Source: Impatiens glandulifera
Taxonomy: Eukaryota > Streptophyta > Magnoliopsida > Ericales > Balsaminaceae
Assembly (NCBI RefSeq): GCF_907164915.1
Contig: NC_061863.1
Location: 30,971,258-31,035,257, forward strand
Reading direction: 5' to 3'
DNA: 64,000 nucleotides
Below are positions 33,847-43,992 of this stretch, in pieces (position 1 is the first letter of the stretch; every line of letters begins with the position of its first letter). The notes below the pieces were generated by a model, which searched no databases, had not been told where the DNA came from, and worked only from the letters and a program-made list of their open reading frames with translations. The position numbers were made by a program, and so were the translations under genes.

Positions 33847-34183
33847 AAACTCACTTCTTTGGACAACGGGTCATTTTGCTTCACGCACCGGTTGTATTTT
33901 TATCCTACTCGATTATGTTTCCTTTTGGTTTAATCTATGTTTCCTCTCGGTTCTATGTAATCTGTTTTTCCTTAATGAAATTTTAGTACTTTTGAATTCC
34001 AACTGAATGGGAAATTACACAAACTTAGTTAGTTCCCAACTAGATTCTCATCCTCGGTCTCCGTAACCGGTCAAAAAGTACCCCTTCCCAAGGCATTTTG
34101 AAAACATAAATATTCCTCAGCATTAATGAGACAAAGAAGAATCTTAACATTAAATGCTCCTACGTTCCCCCTCATTTCAAATC
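33847..34183 (+). other. aORF1-aORF2 intergenic spacer
   Basis: T-rich then mixed sequence with no supported gene; the ORFs starting at 33,785 and 33,804 are shadows. It includes AATGAAATTTTAGTACTTTTG (33,974), a plausible 3' end region for aORF1, and precedes the aORF2 TATA box. Confidence 0.35.
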
Positions 34184-34191
34184 TATTTAAG
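34184..34191 (+). promoter_or_regulatory. TATA-like box of aORF2
   Basis: TATTTAAG, 80 bases before the aORF2 ATG at 34,271. The same TATTTAAGG-like form precedes the B2 aORF. Confidence 0.45.
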
Positions 34192-34270
34192 AAACCTCTT
34201 CCCATATCATTTCAATACATTTCAATACAACATATCTAAACTCTCTACCTCTCTAAGCAAAACCTGAAAA

Positions 34271-34972
34271 ATGTCTCATCGCACCCATAGAAACTATCTA
34301 TGCATCGATTTTGATTTAGTACTCTCCATGGAAGACGTTAGAACAAGGGAGTTAATCTTTGAATCTCTAGTCGACACTAGACTCCGTGATTTCCTAGAGG
34401 AATCCGGACCTTTCTTTATTCCAAAAATACTGGAATTTTTCTGTAATGCACACATGTTTAACAGTGCCATTGTCTCCACCATGAGAACTAGTGTCATCGT
34501 CCTTTCTGAAAACTGACTTGCTGGGATGTTTAACCTCCCAACTGAAGGGTTTTCAGACTTCCCATCCCGGGTGGGTAGTGCAGCTGTTGATTACGTTGAA
34601 CTGTTCTCCGGATCTGAAACACCGGTTGAAAATCACGGCCTTAAAGCCAACCTTGCTCCCCACATCCAACTCCTGCATGAGATCGTTAACCAGTCGATCA
34701 TCTGTCAATCTCCAAATCAAAACTACTCCAGAAGAACTTTTGACATGATGACCTATATCGTCAGCTCAACCCCCATAAATTGGGCTTCGGTCATCTTTAA
34801 CAACTTGAAGACCATGGTCGAAATGAAGAAAGGGTTCGGCTATGCTCCTCACTTGAGCCGGGTCATTCGGGCATGCGTTCCAAATCTTGGACCGGGTACA
34901 ATGGTGAATCTCTCAAATGTCCTCAACGAGGAAGTTATGAAGGACAAACTTTCTAAGATGATTACAATGTAA
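34271..34972 (+). pseudogene. C accessory ORF 2 (aORF2), frameshifted
   Basis: The first frame 34,271-34,516 (MSHRTHRNYLCIDFDLVLS...) covers the N-terminal part with LRDFLEESGPFF and ILEFFCNA. The second frame 34,526-34,972 continues with MFNLPTEGF, IQLLHEIVNQSI, MMTYIVSSTPINWASVIFNNL, GYAPHLSRVI and LGPGTMVNL. One frameshift lies at about 34,500-34,525. It is a paralogue of aORF1 and aORF3 at recognisable but low identity. It ends after about 230 residues and has no coiled-coil tail. The function is unknown. Confidence 0.78.
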
Positions 34973-35302
34973 TTTTCATTTTCTTTTATGTGTATTTCAA
35001 ACCGATCTTTGTATCGGTATCTATCGTTATCATGTCTTTCTTCATTAATCGAATGTCAATTTAAATTACAAGGTTCAAAAATTGGTTTAAAATTTTTCAC
35101 CGGTTAAATCGCTTACTGACTCATCATTTACCGGTTAAATCACTCACCGCTTCCTTAATTATCGGTTAAAAGGTTAACCGCTTTAATAACTTCCCGTCAA
35201 AAGATCGCCGCCCAAAGACTTACCGCCAACTCGTTTTGGAGGGAAATTTGGCGCCTTTTTTTGATGTGACGGCTCGCGTCGGTTCGCATTCCAGGTCGCG
35301 GC
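34973..35302 (+). other. aORF2-aORF3 spacer with CCGGTTAAA repeats
   Basis: Between 35,090 and 35,185 the phrase ACCGGTTAAATC or TCGGTTAAA recurs four times, with TTAACCGCTT nearby. No gene. This block sits just before the aORF3 TATA box, so it may be a regulatory cluster. Confidence 0.5.
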
Positions 35303-35313
35303 CTATAAATACC
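35303..35313 (+). promoter_or_regulatory. TATA box of aORF3
   Basis: CTATAAATACC, 108 bases before the aORF3 ATG at 35,421 and just downstream of the CCGGTTAAA cluster. It is a near-canonical plant TATA box. Confidence 0.6.
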
Positions 35314-35420
35314 TTCATTAGTCATTTTATTTCCTTCTTCTGCGAATCTGCTTTCTCTCTCTAGCAATCCTTTAACCCTCAAACTCTCAATCTTTCCAAC
35401 TTCCGGTCTCTCTAAGAAAA

Positions 35421-38142
35421 ATGGGTCGTGATTCTGTACTCTTCACTCACATGTTTCAAGTGGACTTCGAAGAAATTCAAACAAACGGATCAACAAAGGC
35501 TAAACAAGTGCTGAATCTCATATCTGCCTCGGGTCTTGAATACTTTCTAAATGGACCGTTCGTCTTATATCAAGACGCGGTCACGGAGTTTTTCCAAACC
35601 TCTATACTCGATGAAGGTATTATATCCAAAACGGTCGGTGGAAAACCGTTTAAGATTACCAAAGAATCGGTTGCTGAAGTTCTCCACCTACCGACAGAAG
35701 GGAGTGACTTCTCCGTGGAAATAGACGAGGATGCCCTCCTTGCGGTTCGCTGTGATGTATCGGATACTGACCAACCGATAGTGGTTTCCGGTAAGAAAAC
35801 AGACCTCAAACCGGCATACAGGCCACTTTTCGAGATTCTCTCAAAGTCGGTTCAAGGTAGAGGAGGCAACTACGATAGCCTGACACGTTCGAAAATTGAG
35901 ATGCTGGCTGGCTTGGTCAGAGGCATTAAGATAAATTGGGCCAATGTTGTTTTCTCCAATCTATGTGAGATGGTGGATCCGACCTCCAAACGGTCTCAAG
36001 GATATGCCGTTCCACTCGGCAAGCTGATGCGCCACTCAAATATTGAAACCGGCCCGGGTGTTCTTATACCTTCCAGCAAGATAATAAGATCTACTCATTT
36101 CTTGGGCACAACGACTCGACCGGGCAGAGTGAAGGTCTCAGCCGGTAAGCAATCAACCACTCGTCCTAGGAAACCGCAGCCTAGAAAGAAGAAGGCACCG
36201 GCAAGTGAACAATCTGGAAGCAAGGCGGTTCCCCACGCATCCGGATCGGCAAATATTCAAGTCGACACTCCTAATCCGGAGAACACCGCGTCTAGCTCTA
36301 ACTGGACTAACTCCAACAACACCGAGGAGAATCGGTTAGACAAAGGAAAAGGGAAGGCTGCCGATGAAGAAAACCGACCAGAAATGTTAATGATGAAACC
36401 GGTTCAGCCAGGCGATCGGAGGTATTTGAAACCGCGGACGACAACGTTCGGCAATTGGTAGAGGGACTTGTCTCCCAAATAATAGAGCAACTTTTCGAGC
36501 AGGCTCATGTTGTGAGCAATTTCTATTATCAATGGGCTTTGGAAAGACAGAAATTCGGTTATGCCGACATGTTACCAGAGCATCCCGCTCATCAGAGATA
36601 TGAAAAACTAGTGGAGATGGAAAGGTCGGTGTTCGACCTTACAAAGACGAAGAGCGTGGTCACCGCTCTTAGAAGAGGAAGGATGGTTGAACCGCACGCC
36701 CGGTTGATAGAATTCACCGGCCACATCCGTCACCTTCGTGAAAAGAATGTCCCTGAACAGGAGAAAACCCAGCTTGATGAAATTGTGCTGGACATGTTAA
36801 CGGCTAAGGAATGGGAGCTAACCGATGAGATGACACGGTTGGAATCGGAACCCGGTCATCAAGAAGCCTCACACTTTTCCAGATCTCATATTGAAGATCA
36901 TGACGATTCCGAATCCAACGGCGGTCCGAATCCGAATGAGGCCAAGAATGCCCCTCCTCCACCAGAACCCACGGTCAACAGAATTGAAACTGAAACGGGT
37001 CCTCAACTCATCGATCGGCCCGGGTCTCCACAAATTGGCAAAGCACCGATGCCTGCTCTAACCGAGGACAAAGTCATGGACTTAATCGAGGAATTTTGTC
37101 AAGATGCCATCATGCCGTGGCATAAGAAAATGAAGGAAAGAGCAAAGAAATCCAACCGGTTGATTGAGTCTACCGGTGAAAAACTGAACTCTGCGGTTCA
37201 ATGGCTTACAGCCGTTGAAGATAACTATGGCATGACCGACCAACTGTTCAGCTCCACGATATAGAGAACTACAAATCTGGAGAACGGTCTTGCTCAAACC
37301 GACCAGCGGCTCGGTTTAATGGATCATAGGATATTGACTCTTGAAGAGGGTCACAACAATACCGCCCAACGACTTTCGACAACGGATCAAAAGCTGGCAA
37401 CTTTTGAAGGGTACTTCAATCCGGTATCCAGGCCGGTTCAATACTTGAAAGAATGGCAGCGCTTGAAGAAAAGCATGCCTAGACCGAAGCCGAGCTAAAA
37501 GCGGTCTCCGAACAGCTGACATGGATGATGGCGGCCAAGCTAGCGGCTGACGAAGCGCTTTAGAAAGAGAATTAGATCGCGGCTTAGAAGATCCAAGAAG
37601 CTGAAGACGAGAACGTGCGGATACAAAAGGAAAGGGAACAGAAGGATGCAGCCCTGGCCAAACATGTTCAAGTGGTGGAAGATGCCGTACCGGAACAAGC
37701 GGTTCAAGCAAATGAGGATTCGGCTCGGCTATTCCAACAACATCTGATATTAGAAGATATCGCCGACACAAATAAGCAATCAAAGGCGGCTGCTCCATCA
37801 ACCGGACCGGCAACCAGAAAGAGAAAGGCCTCCAAGAAGGTAGCGGCTAAACGGACTCAACAGCTATTGGCCGACATTGCTGAACCGATTGCTGCTCCTC
37901 CACCCAACCCGGTTTCACTAGAAGTTGAAGAGGTCGAGGAAGAGGATATACCGCTGCACAAAAGAGCGCGGGGTATCGATGCGATTCCACTCAGGTTGGT
38001 TCCCTCACAAGTTTCACCATTCACCGTAACCTCGGGCGGTCAAGCATCTTCCTTCGGAGTTGGCGTCGATCCCTGCAATCCGGGAAAGGGAGTGACGGCT
38101 GAATATCTACTGGAGAGATATATGCCTAAGAAGAGGGAATAG
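35421..38142 (+). pseudogene. C accessory ORF 3 (aORF3), long form, broken
   Basis: The frame 35,421-36,461 (346 aa) gives MGRDSVLFTHMFQVDF, GLEYFLNGPF, AVTEFFQTS, VLHLPTEGS, KINWANVVFSNL and GYAVPLGKL, then a basic linker near residues 240-285 (RPRKPQPRKKKAP, NLS-like). The next frame 36,455-37,264 adds a helical, acidic and Pro-rich region and ends at TAG 37,262-37,264. A frame change near 37,425 leads into a coiled-coil-like segment with TAG codons at 37,480, 37,561, 37,573 and 37,585. The last frame to 38,142 has the basic RKRKASKKVAAKR segment. The order matches the B aORF except for the RGG tail. It is possibly a nuclear nucleic-acid-associated protein; that is inference. Confidence 0.78.
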
Positions 38143-38379
38143 AATTTTTAATTATCTGTTATTTATGTTAACTCTATTATATTTCCTACTTTTTATATAT
38201 ATATATAAAGTATTTTTGGAAACCGGCCTACAATTTACATCTTACATGGTTTTGAATATTTTAAATAAAATAATCAAAAAGGGAAAAATTGATAAGATAA
38301 ATTTTTTCTTCAAAGACAAAACTTTTCTCAAATTTTTCACAAATTTTTCTAAAAATTTTGCTAAGTTTTCAAAACCGGT
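38143..38379 (+). other. aORF3 3' flank with first PPT-like copy
   Basis: AT-rich. 38,223-38,286 contains CCGGCCTACAATTTACATC through AATCAAAAAGGGA, a near-duplicate of the segment directly before the 3' LTR. A short ORF at 38,165-38,419 is not credible. Confidence 0.5.
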
Positions 38380-38480
38380 CAAACAAACTTTTAAAACAAC
38401 CGGCCGAATAAACTTTTAAAACAACCGGCCAAACAAACTTTTAAAACAACCGGCCAAACAAACTTTTAAAACAACCGGCC
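38380..38480 (+). repeat. 25-bp minisatellite, about 4 copies
   Basis: The unit is CAAACAAACTTTTAAAAC followed by AACCGGC. It is repeated about four times with one variant (CGAATAAAC). It lies between two copies of the pre-LTR segment, so the array and the duplication probably arose together in the 3' untranslated region. Confidence 0.88.
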
Positions 38481-38526
38481 TACAATTACTTCTTACATGG
38501 TTTTGAATATTTTAAATAAAATAATC

Positions 38527-38540
38527 AAAAAGGGAGAAAT
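38527..38540 (+). promoter_or_regulatory. Polypurine tract of C
   Basis: AAAAAGGGAGAAAT lies immediately before the 3' LTR start TGTTAG. A second, similar tract (AAAAAGGGAAAAAT) occurs at 38,276-38,289. Confidence 0.85.
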
Positions 38541-39787
38541 TGTTAGATAAATTAGACCGGTCAAAAATAAGAACTTAACAAAACAAATTTATTGTGTAGG
38601 AACGGTAAAAAATCTGACCGGTCAAGAATCCAACCGACCAAAAAATCTAACCGGTTAGAAGAAGAAGCAAAGGATGCATCCAAAACCGGAATGTCATCCG
38701 GTTAACCTGAAGCTGTGAACAATCGATAGACATCCCAAACCGAAATGCAGTATCCAACCGGAAAACCGATGAAGAGACTACTTAGAGAAAGAAACCAGAA
38801 CCATCAAACTAAGTACAATCTACAAATCGGTATAAACAGACACTTTGGGTATATGCAGAAGATGATATCAAAGGATCAGACTGTGACATTAACATATCCA
38901 TACAAGTCTGATGATACTCTGCAGGCTGCAGAAGATTGCTTGAAGAGATCTTTCCACTTTGAGATAAGTCGGAGGCGCAACCTTCCAAGTGTAGGCAACT
39001 GTCCAACCAACAGTTGCTACATTAAGTAAAAGACAAACCTACCCGGTTTGACCTATGCCTTGGAAGCTTAAACCGCCAGTACTGCAACACTAAACCTCTG
39101 CTCAACCAATCAGATTCAAGGATTACCCTGAAGGTAACCGTTGAAGAAATGTGATCGTTGACACATTTTACCTATAAAAGAAGGAGCTGAAGAGGAGTAA
39201 ATGTAGTTACAAGAGACAACAATTAAGAGTTCCAACAACCCAAGTTACAAGTTGTGATTATCTCTCTAAGATTAAAAAGCTTAAGTGTGCATTTCAAGTG
39301 AGATTACAATTTCGGTGAGAATTGTACGAGTGTTTATCGAGCAGAAAATAAGTCTCGATCGGATATTGTGTTTGTGTATTCCTTAGTGAATATCCTTCTC
39401 GCGGTTTCGAGAAGAAGGGGTGACGTAGGAGTTTTATCTTCGAACATCCATAAAAACTTGTGTCTTGTTCCTTACTTTCTGCCGGCTCTACGTTCTAACC
39501 GACTCATACTAACCGACTTGCACCGTTCTAACCGATTCACTATACTTTAAACCGACCTCCTAATCTCCAAACCGATATTATCCAGATTCTATCTTTATTC
39601 ATCCTATGTGTGTGATGCTTCAACCTGAAACAAACCACTTCCGCACTTGAACTCGGTTCAAGGGTTTGTGACAGTTTGTGTAGTATTGAAACCCGGTGTT
39701 AATCTCTAACCGGATTAGCGCCAACCGTTGGGTGAAAGCACTAACCGACCGGAACCCAGTTCCCCATCCGCGATCTAGATCCTAACA
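38541..39787 (+). repeat. C 3' LTR (full length, 1,247 bp)
   Basis: TGTTAGATAAATTAGACCGG to CGATCTAGATCCTAACA. It keeps the segment missing from the 5' LTR: a hairpin CTTCTCG-CGGTTT-CGAGAAG (39,395-39,414) running into GAAGGGGTGACGTAGGAG (39,414-39,431), then TCGAACATCCATAAAAAC. TATA box at 39,172. It is alignable end to end with the solo LTR at 42,341-43,535. Confidence 0.95.
39395..39431 (+). promoter_or_regulatory. Conserved hairpin plus GGGGTGACGTAGGAG block (C 3' LTR)
   Basis: A 7-bp stem CTTCTCG/CGAGAAG with loop CGGTTT overlaps the start of GAAGGGGTGACGTAGGAG. The C solo LTR has the same (43,124-43,145 onward). Family B LTRs have a different stem at the same place. Confidence 0.6.
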
Positions 39788-39792
39788 ATTTT

Positions 39793-41184
39793 AATATTAT
39801 AAATTAGGGTATTGAGAAAATAAAAACAGAAAGATTTACATATAAAAAAAATACTAACAAAAATATTTGGCAATCAAACTCTTTTAAAAATTTCATCATT
39901 TCACCCAACTCTTTTTCAAATGTCAAACAGACTCGCATAGGTTTTTAAATTAACTCTTTAAAAATATCTCACATTCATTTGCCGAATTAGTCTATATTGT
40001 TCAGGCAAAACTACACCTCCTTTAAAAAATAATTTTTCATAGGATCTTCATCCGCCTAATTTCTCAATTCACTCTTGCATATTATGAATGGGCAGAATCT
40101 TGATAATTTTTCGTTGCACAACTAAATTTTGTTTACTTTTTAAGTGAAACTAATTTCACAAAACTTTAAGAAAAATAAAATAGTTACTTGTTCTAATATT
40201 GAATCTCAATACTGTACTATTATATATACAACTCAAGTTTCAAAATTTTCTTCTATATTGTTATGGTGTGATAATATTGGTACCGTAATATTATAAGTTA
40301 ATCCCATATTTAATATTCACGCAAAACATAATAAAATTATTTTTATTTTGTTTGAAAAAAATTGACTTTAAACAAGTACTCATTAAATACTTTTATATTA
40401 AAATGACTAATATCTCTAATATTGTCCCTCATCGTTTTGACTTTAGCGTAGAAAGATAATAGTTTGTGCCTCATTTTTTTAATTATATTATTTTTATAAA
40501 AATAATATTTTTTATTTTCCTAATTTTGGGTGCTCCTTTGGGAGGGGGCATCCTTATCCTAAGACAGGCTTGGGATGTTTTCTAATAAAAAAAAGTAATA
40601 TATTAATTATTAAGTTTAAATCTATTTTATTATCAGTTCTATTATTTAGCTTTTTATTTAAGAGTTTCCACTTCATAATACATGAATGATTGTAAACATT
40701 ATCTATTTTATAAATGATTTTAGTTTTATAAATTTGTTTTTTTTTAAAACAAAACAAATAGTTTTTATTTATTCTTACGTAATCAATCCCAAAATTAAAC
40801 AAAATTGGTTGATACATGCATATAAATAATGTTAAATTCTTAAATATAAGAGACTTAATTGAGAAAATAACATATAAGAATTGACCAAATTTTAAAAAAT
40901 TATTAACCGCTCTGGTAAATCATTTGTTGATAGGCAACAATTTTAATGATATCAATTTATTATCGTTTGATGTATATTTACATTCTAACGCATATTTATC
41001 ATATTCTTTTTGTAACTTGATAATGTACACAAATACACTTAGACTAGTCGAGTTTTATTTTATTTTAAAATATTTTAAACAATTTCTGATCATTTGTTTG
41101 ATGTCTAATTAAGATAATTTGTGTGTTGATGATTACTTATGTTGTATTATTCGATATGACTATCATATTAACATATTTTAATAT
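39793..41184. other. AT-rich intergenic DNA
   Basis: The first ~25 bases continue A copy 3. The rest is very AT-rich, with no supported gene, repeat unit or element end. Short ORFs (for example 40,554-40,817) have low-complexity products rich in Lys, Asn and Ile and look spurious. Confidence 0.5.
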
Positions 41185-41728
41185 AAAATTGATAGGATCA
41201 GTGTAATTAATAAAGACGGGGTCTAACTATTGATGACAGCTTCTGGAAAATGGTTTGATAGAAATTCTGTTAGGGATTAATATCACTTTCTATTCTACAC
41301 AAACCTTTGCAAACTCTTGAAACGATTCAAGTGCGGAACTGTTTCCTCAAGTTTGAAGCTATGAACCAATGAGAGAAAGAGAGATAGAATGTAAATGACA
41401 CAACAAGTTGTTTATGGATATTCGAATAAAACTCTCATACGTCACCTCTTTTTCCAACCACTGGAAGAATTCACTATACTTCTTTGAATCAAATACAGTT
41501 TACTGGCAAGCTAACTGTTGAACAAAACATGCTCTGTTCAACTTACAATATGATTAAGAGTATTTCTCAGCTAGACAGATTTTGATTCTCTCTTGAACTT
41601 GAAGATGTACAAATCATTAAGTGCAAGAGTATATGATTGATAGCTGGTAAGGCTGGTAAGCTCGTTGTAAGGGGTGTACAAACTTGTTAAAACTTGTCAC
41701 TCGTACATCGACCGTTGTCCTTGAGGAT

Positions 41729-41738
41729 CTATATATAG
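41729..41738 (-). promoter_or_regulatory. LTR TATA box of B2
   Basis: CTATATATAG lies downstream (minus sense) of the palindrome array and upstream of the conserved hairpin block, as expected for U3/R. Confidence 0.55.
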
Positions 41739-42055
41739 AGTCAGGACACTAACGTTCGAATCTTCTAAATGGACACGTGGTACGCGCCCATTGGAAAGTC
41801 TCCATAGTACAAGAGTACAGCAGGCTCTGTGAACCAGGATCGTGGCCGTACCGAACTGGTAGTGCGCCAGATATTCTTCTAGAAATGTCATTTACTGAAC
41901 AAGTAGTGGGAGAAATATTCGCGTACGTGGCGTTCATTTATTGGATATAAATAGCTGACATTCATGTCTGCACAGATGAGTGGAGCAGGAGTAGCGTACA
42001 GTTAGTTGATCGTGGGTAGACGTATGCTAACTTCAAACAACATCTGAAGAGAGGC

Positions 42056-42335
42056 ATTAGACGTGTTCTATTAGACCACCAAGTCTAATGGAGTTAGACT
42101 GCACGTCTAACTACGTATCTGTTAGATTGTACGTCTAACTACGTATCTGTTAGATTGCACGTCTAATTATGTATCTGTTAGACTGTACGTCTAACTACGT
42201 ATCTGTTAGAATGCACGTCTAACTACATATCTGTTAGACTGCACGTCTAACTACGTATCTGTTAGAATTGTACGTCTAACTACGTATCTGTTAGACGACA
42301 TGTCTAACTACGTATTTGTTAGACTCCATGTCTAA
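42056..42335. repeat. Palindrome array in B2 LTR, 28-bp unit (first part)
   Basis: The unit GTTAGACTGCACGTCTAAC followed by TACGTATCT is about 28 bp and repeated about nine times. The array begins with the single dyad TTAGACCACCAAGTCTAA. It is interrupted by the C solo LTR and resumes at 43,536. Confidence 0.92.
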
Positions 42336-42340
42336 CTACG

Positions 42341-43535
42341 TGTTAGATAAAATTAGACCGGTTAATAGAACTTAACACAAATAAACTTCCTATGCAGGAA
42401 CAGACAAAGAACCAGACCGGTCAGATCCCTGAGCCGATTAAGAAACTCAACCGGTCAAACACCGAAACTGACCAGAAACGTGACCGCACAAAGAAGGCAA
42501 GATCGGTCAAGACAAGAAGGCCGGAAACACTAGACATTCGGTTATTTAGAAACCAAGGAATAACCGGAAGCCATCCGGTTAACACAAATAACCGACCAGC
42601 ATAAGAAGATACTTCGGGTATCTGTTGAGAATGATACCAAAGGAACAGACTGAACATTGCCATATTCATACAAGTCTGAGGACAGTCTGCAGGCTGCAGA
42701 AGACCGTCCTACAAGATCCTTCCACTTCAGGATAAATCAGAAAGACAATCTCCAAGTACAGACAACTGTCTAACCGACAGTTACCACATTGAGTAAAAGA
42801 CAAAACCTAGCCGGTTTGACCTACATATTGGAAGAACAGACCGCCAGGTCTGAATCACTGAACCTCTGCTCAACCAATCAAATTCAAGGAAAAGAAATAT
42901 GACCGTTGGCATATTTCACCTATAAAAGGAGCAACAGAAGAGGAGTAAATGTGGGACAGAGTGGACAATTAATTTACAAGTGATAAGAGTGTGTTCTATC
43001 TCTAGAAAGCTTAAGTGCTAAGTTGAAGTGTGTAATTCTACAATTTCGGTTAAAATTGTACGTGTGTTATCGAGCAGGAAATAAGTCTCGATCGGATTGT
43101 GTTTGTATTCCTTAGTGAATATCCTTCTCGCGGTTTCGAGAGGAAGGGGTGACGTAGGAGCTTTATCTCCGAACATCCATAAAAACCTGTCTTATTGTTT
43201 ACTTTCTGCTTACTTTATTCTATTACCGATCTGTGTTAACCTACTTATACCGCGATAACCGACTCTACATTACCTAAACTGAATTCATAAAATCCAAAAC
43301 CGACCTAGTAACTTCCAAACCTGTCTTACTCAAAACCGGTTTTGCCTATCTCGTGAGTGTGCTGCTTCAACCTGAAACAAACCTCTTCCGCGCTTGAACC
43401 TAGTTCAAGGGTTTGTGACAGTTTGTGTAGTATTGAAACCCCGTATTAATCTTTAACTGGATTAATCACCACCTTTGAGTGAGACGCGCTAACCGGCCCA
43501 ACCCCGGTCCTCCAGCCGCGACCTAGATCCTAACA
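42341..43535 (+). mobile_element. Solo LTR of family C
   Basis: TGTTAGATAAAATTAGACCGG to CGACCTAGATCCTAACA, 1,195 bp, flanked by TSD CTACG (42,336-42,340 and 43,536-43,540). It retains the TATA box (42,920), hairpin and GGGGTGACGTAGGAG block. A family C element inserted into the palindrome array of B2 and later lost its interior by LTR-LTR recombination. Confidence 0.95.
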
Positions 43536-43600
43536 CTACGTATCTGTTAGACTGCACGTCTAACTACATATCTATAAGACTACACGTCTAACTAGCAACA
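43536..43600. repeat. Palindrome array in B2 LTR (second part)
   Basis: This continues CTACGTATCTGTTAGACTGCA directly after the solo LTR, with the same 28-bp unit, for about two copies. Confidence 0.9.
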
Positions 43601-43750
43601 CGTCAAATTAACCTGTTTCAGTTCATGTCTAATTTATCATATTTTTGATGCACCTACACAAAAACAAATAGACGACTTAACTTCATTCTTAATCAATGTT
43701 TTACTAATACATCATAAAAATAACATTAGTCAAACTAATTTGACCCAACA

Positions 43751-43771
43751 ATTTTCCATTTTTTGATGATG
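43751..43771 (-). promoter_or_regulatory. Polypurine tract of B2
   Basis: ATTTTCCATTTTTTGATGATG on the plus strand follows the LTR end. On the minus strand it is a purine-rich tract with a T interruption, equivalent to that of B1. Confidence 0.75.
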
Positions 43772-43992
43772 TTAAAATTTGCAAAATTAATAAGATAAGA
43801 TAACCACCCATCAAATTAAAATAAGAATAATATTAGTTCACAAACTTCAAACCTAAGTTCCAAAAACCATGTTAAAAAACAAACCACGTTCCAAAAATAA
43901 AGTTAAAAAACTAATAAAAGATAATTAAAGAAAAGAGATCATAGATTATTGTCCTTCCCTTTTCATATTTGGATCAGCAAACTCTTCACCAA

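Larger units (their letters stand above)
26385..39787 (+). mobile_element. Element C: complete but inactive 13.4-kb Ty1/copia retrotransposon with three accessory ORFs
   Basis: The element has LTRs of 1,112 and 1,247 bp, both TGTTAG...TAACA, flanked by TSD ATTTT at 26,380-26,384 and 39,788-39,792. The interrupted A repeat rejoins across it. Internal order is PBS, gag, protease, integrase, RT, RNase H, three tandem aORFs, minisatellite and PPT, i.e. copia order plus about 5.5 kb of extra 3' coding DNA. It is well over twice the usual 5-6 kb of a copia element. gag, integrase, RT, RNase H and all aORFs have stops or frameshifts. The LTRs differ at about 9 of the first 120 positions by eye, so it is not recent. 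Confidence 0.95.
41190..43750 (-). repeat. B2 3' LTR (left), with nested C solo LTR
   Basis: After removing the nested C LTR and one target duplication it is about 1.36 kb. It contains CTCATACGTCACCTCTTT near 41,431-41,448 (the conserved block, diverged), a minus-strand TATA box CTATATATAG at 41,729-41,738 and the palindrome array at 42,056-43,600. Confidence 0.88.

Noticed and set aside
33103..38142. Envelope-like ORFs, as in SIRE copia elements
   Set aside because: None of the aORFs shows a signal peptide, a transmembrane helix or a fusion-type hydrophobic stretch. They look soluble, with basic linkers and coiled coils.
26385..39787. Endogenous pararetrovirus or other virus
   Set aside because: Domain order protease-integrase-RT-RNase H, flanking LTRs, TSD and tRNA-iMet PBS are those of a Ty1/copia retrotransposon. 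No movement or coat protein motifs were seen.
40554..40817. 87-aa minus-strand ORF
   Set aside because: Very AT-rich, Lys/Asn/Ile-biased product with no motif or promoter; probably a chance frame.
42392..42604. 70-aa Lys/Thr-rich ORF
   Set aside because: It lies wholly inside the C solo LTR U3 and is not conserved as an ORF in the other C LTRs.
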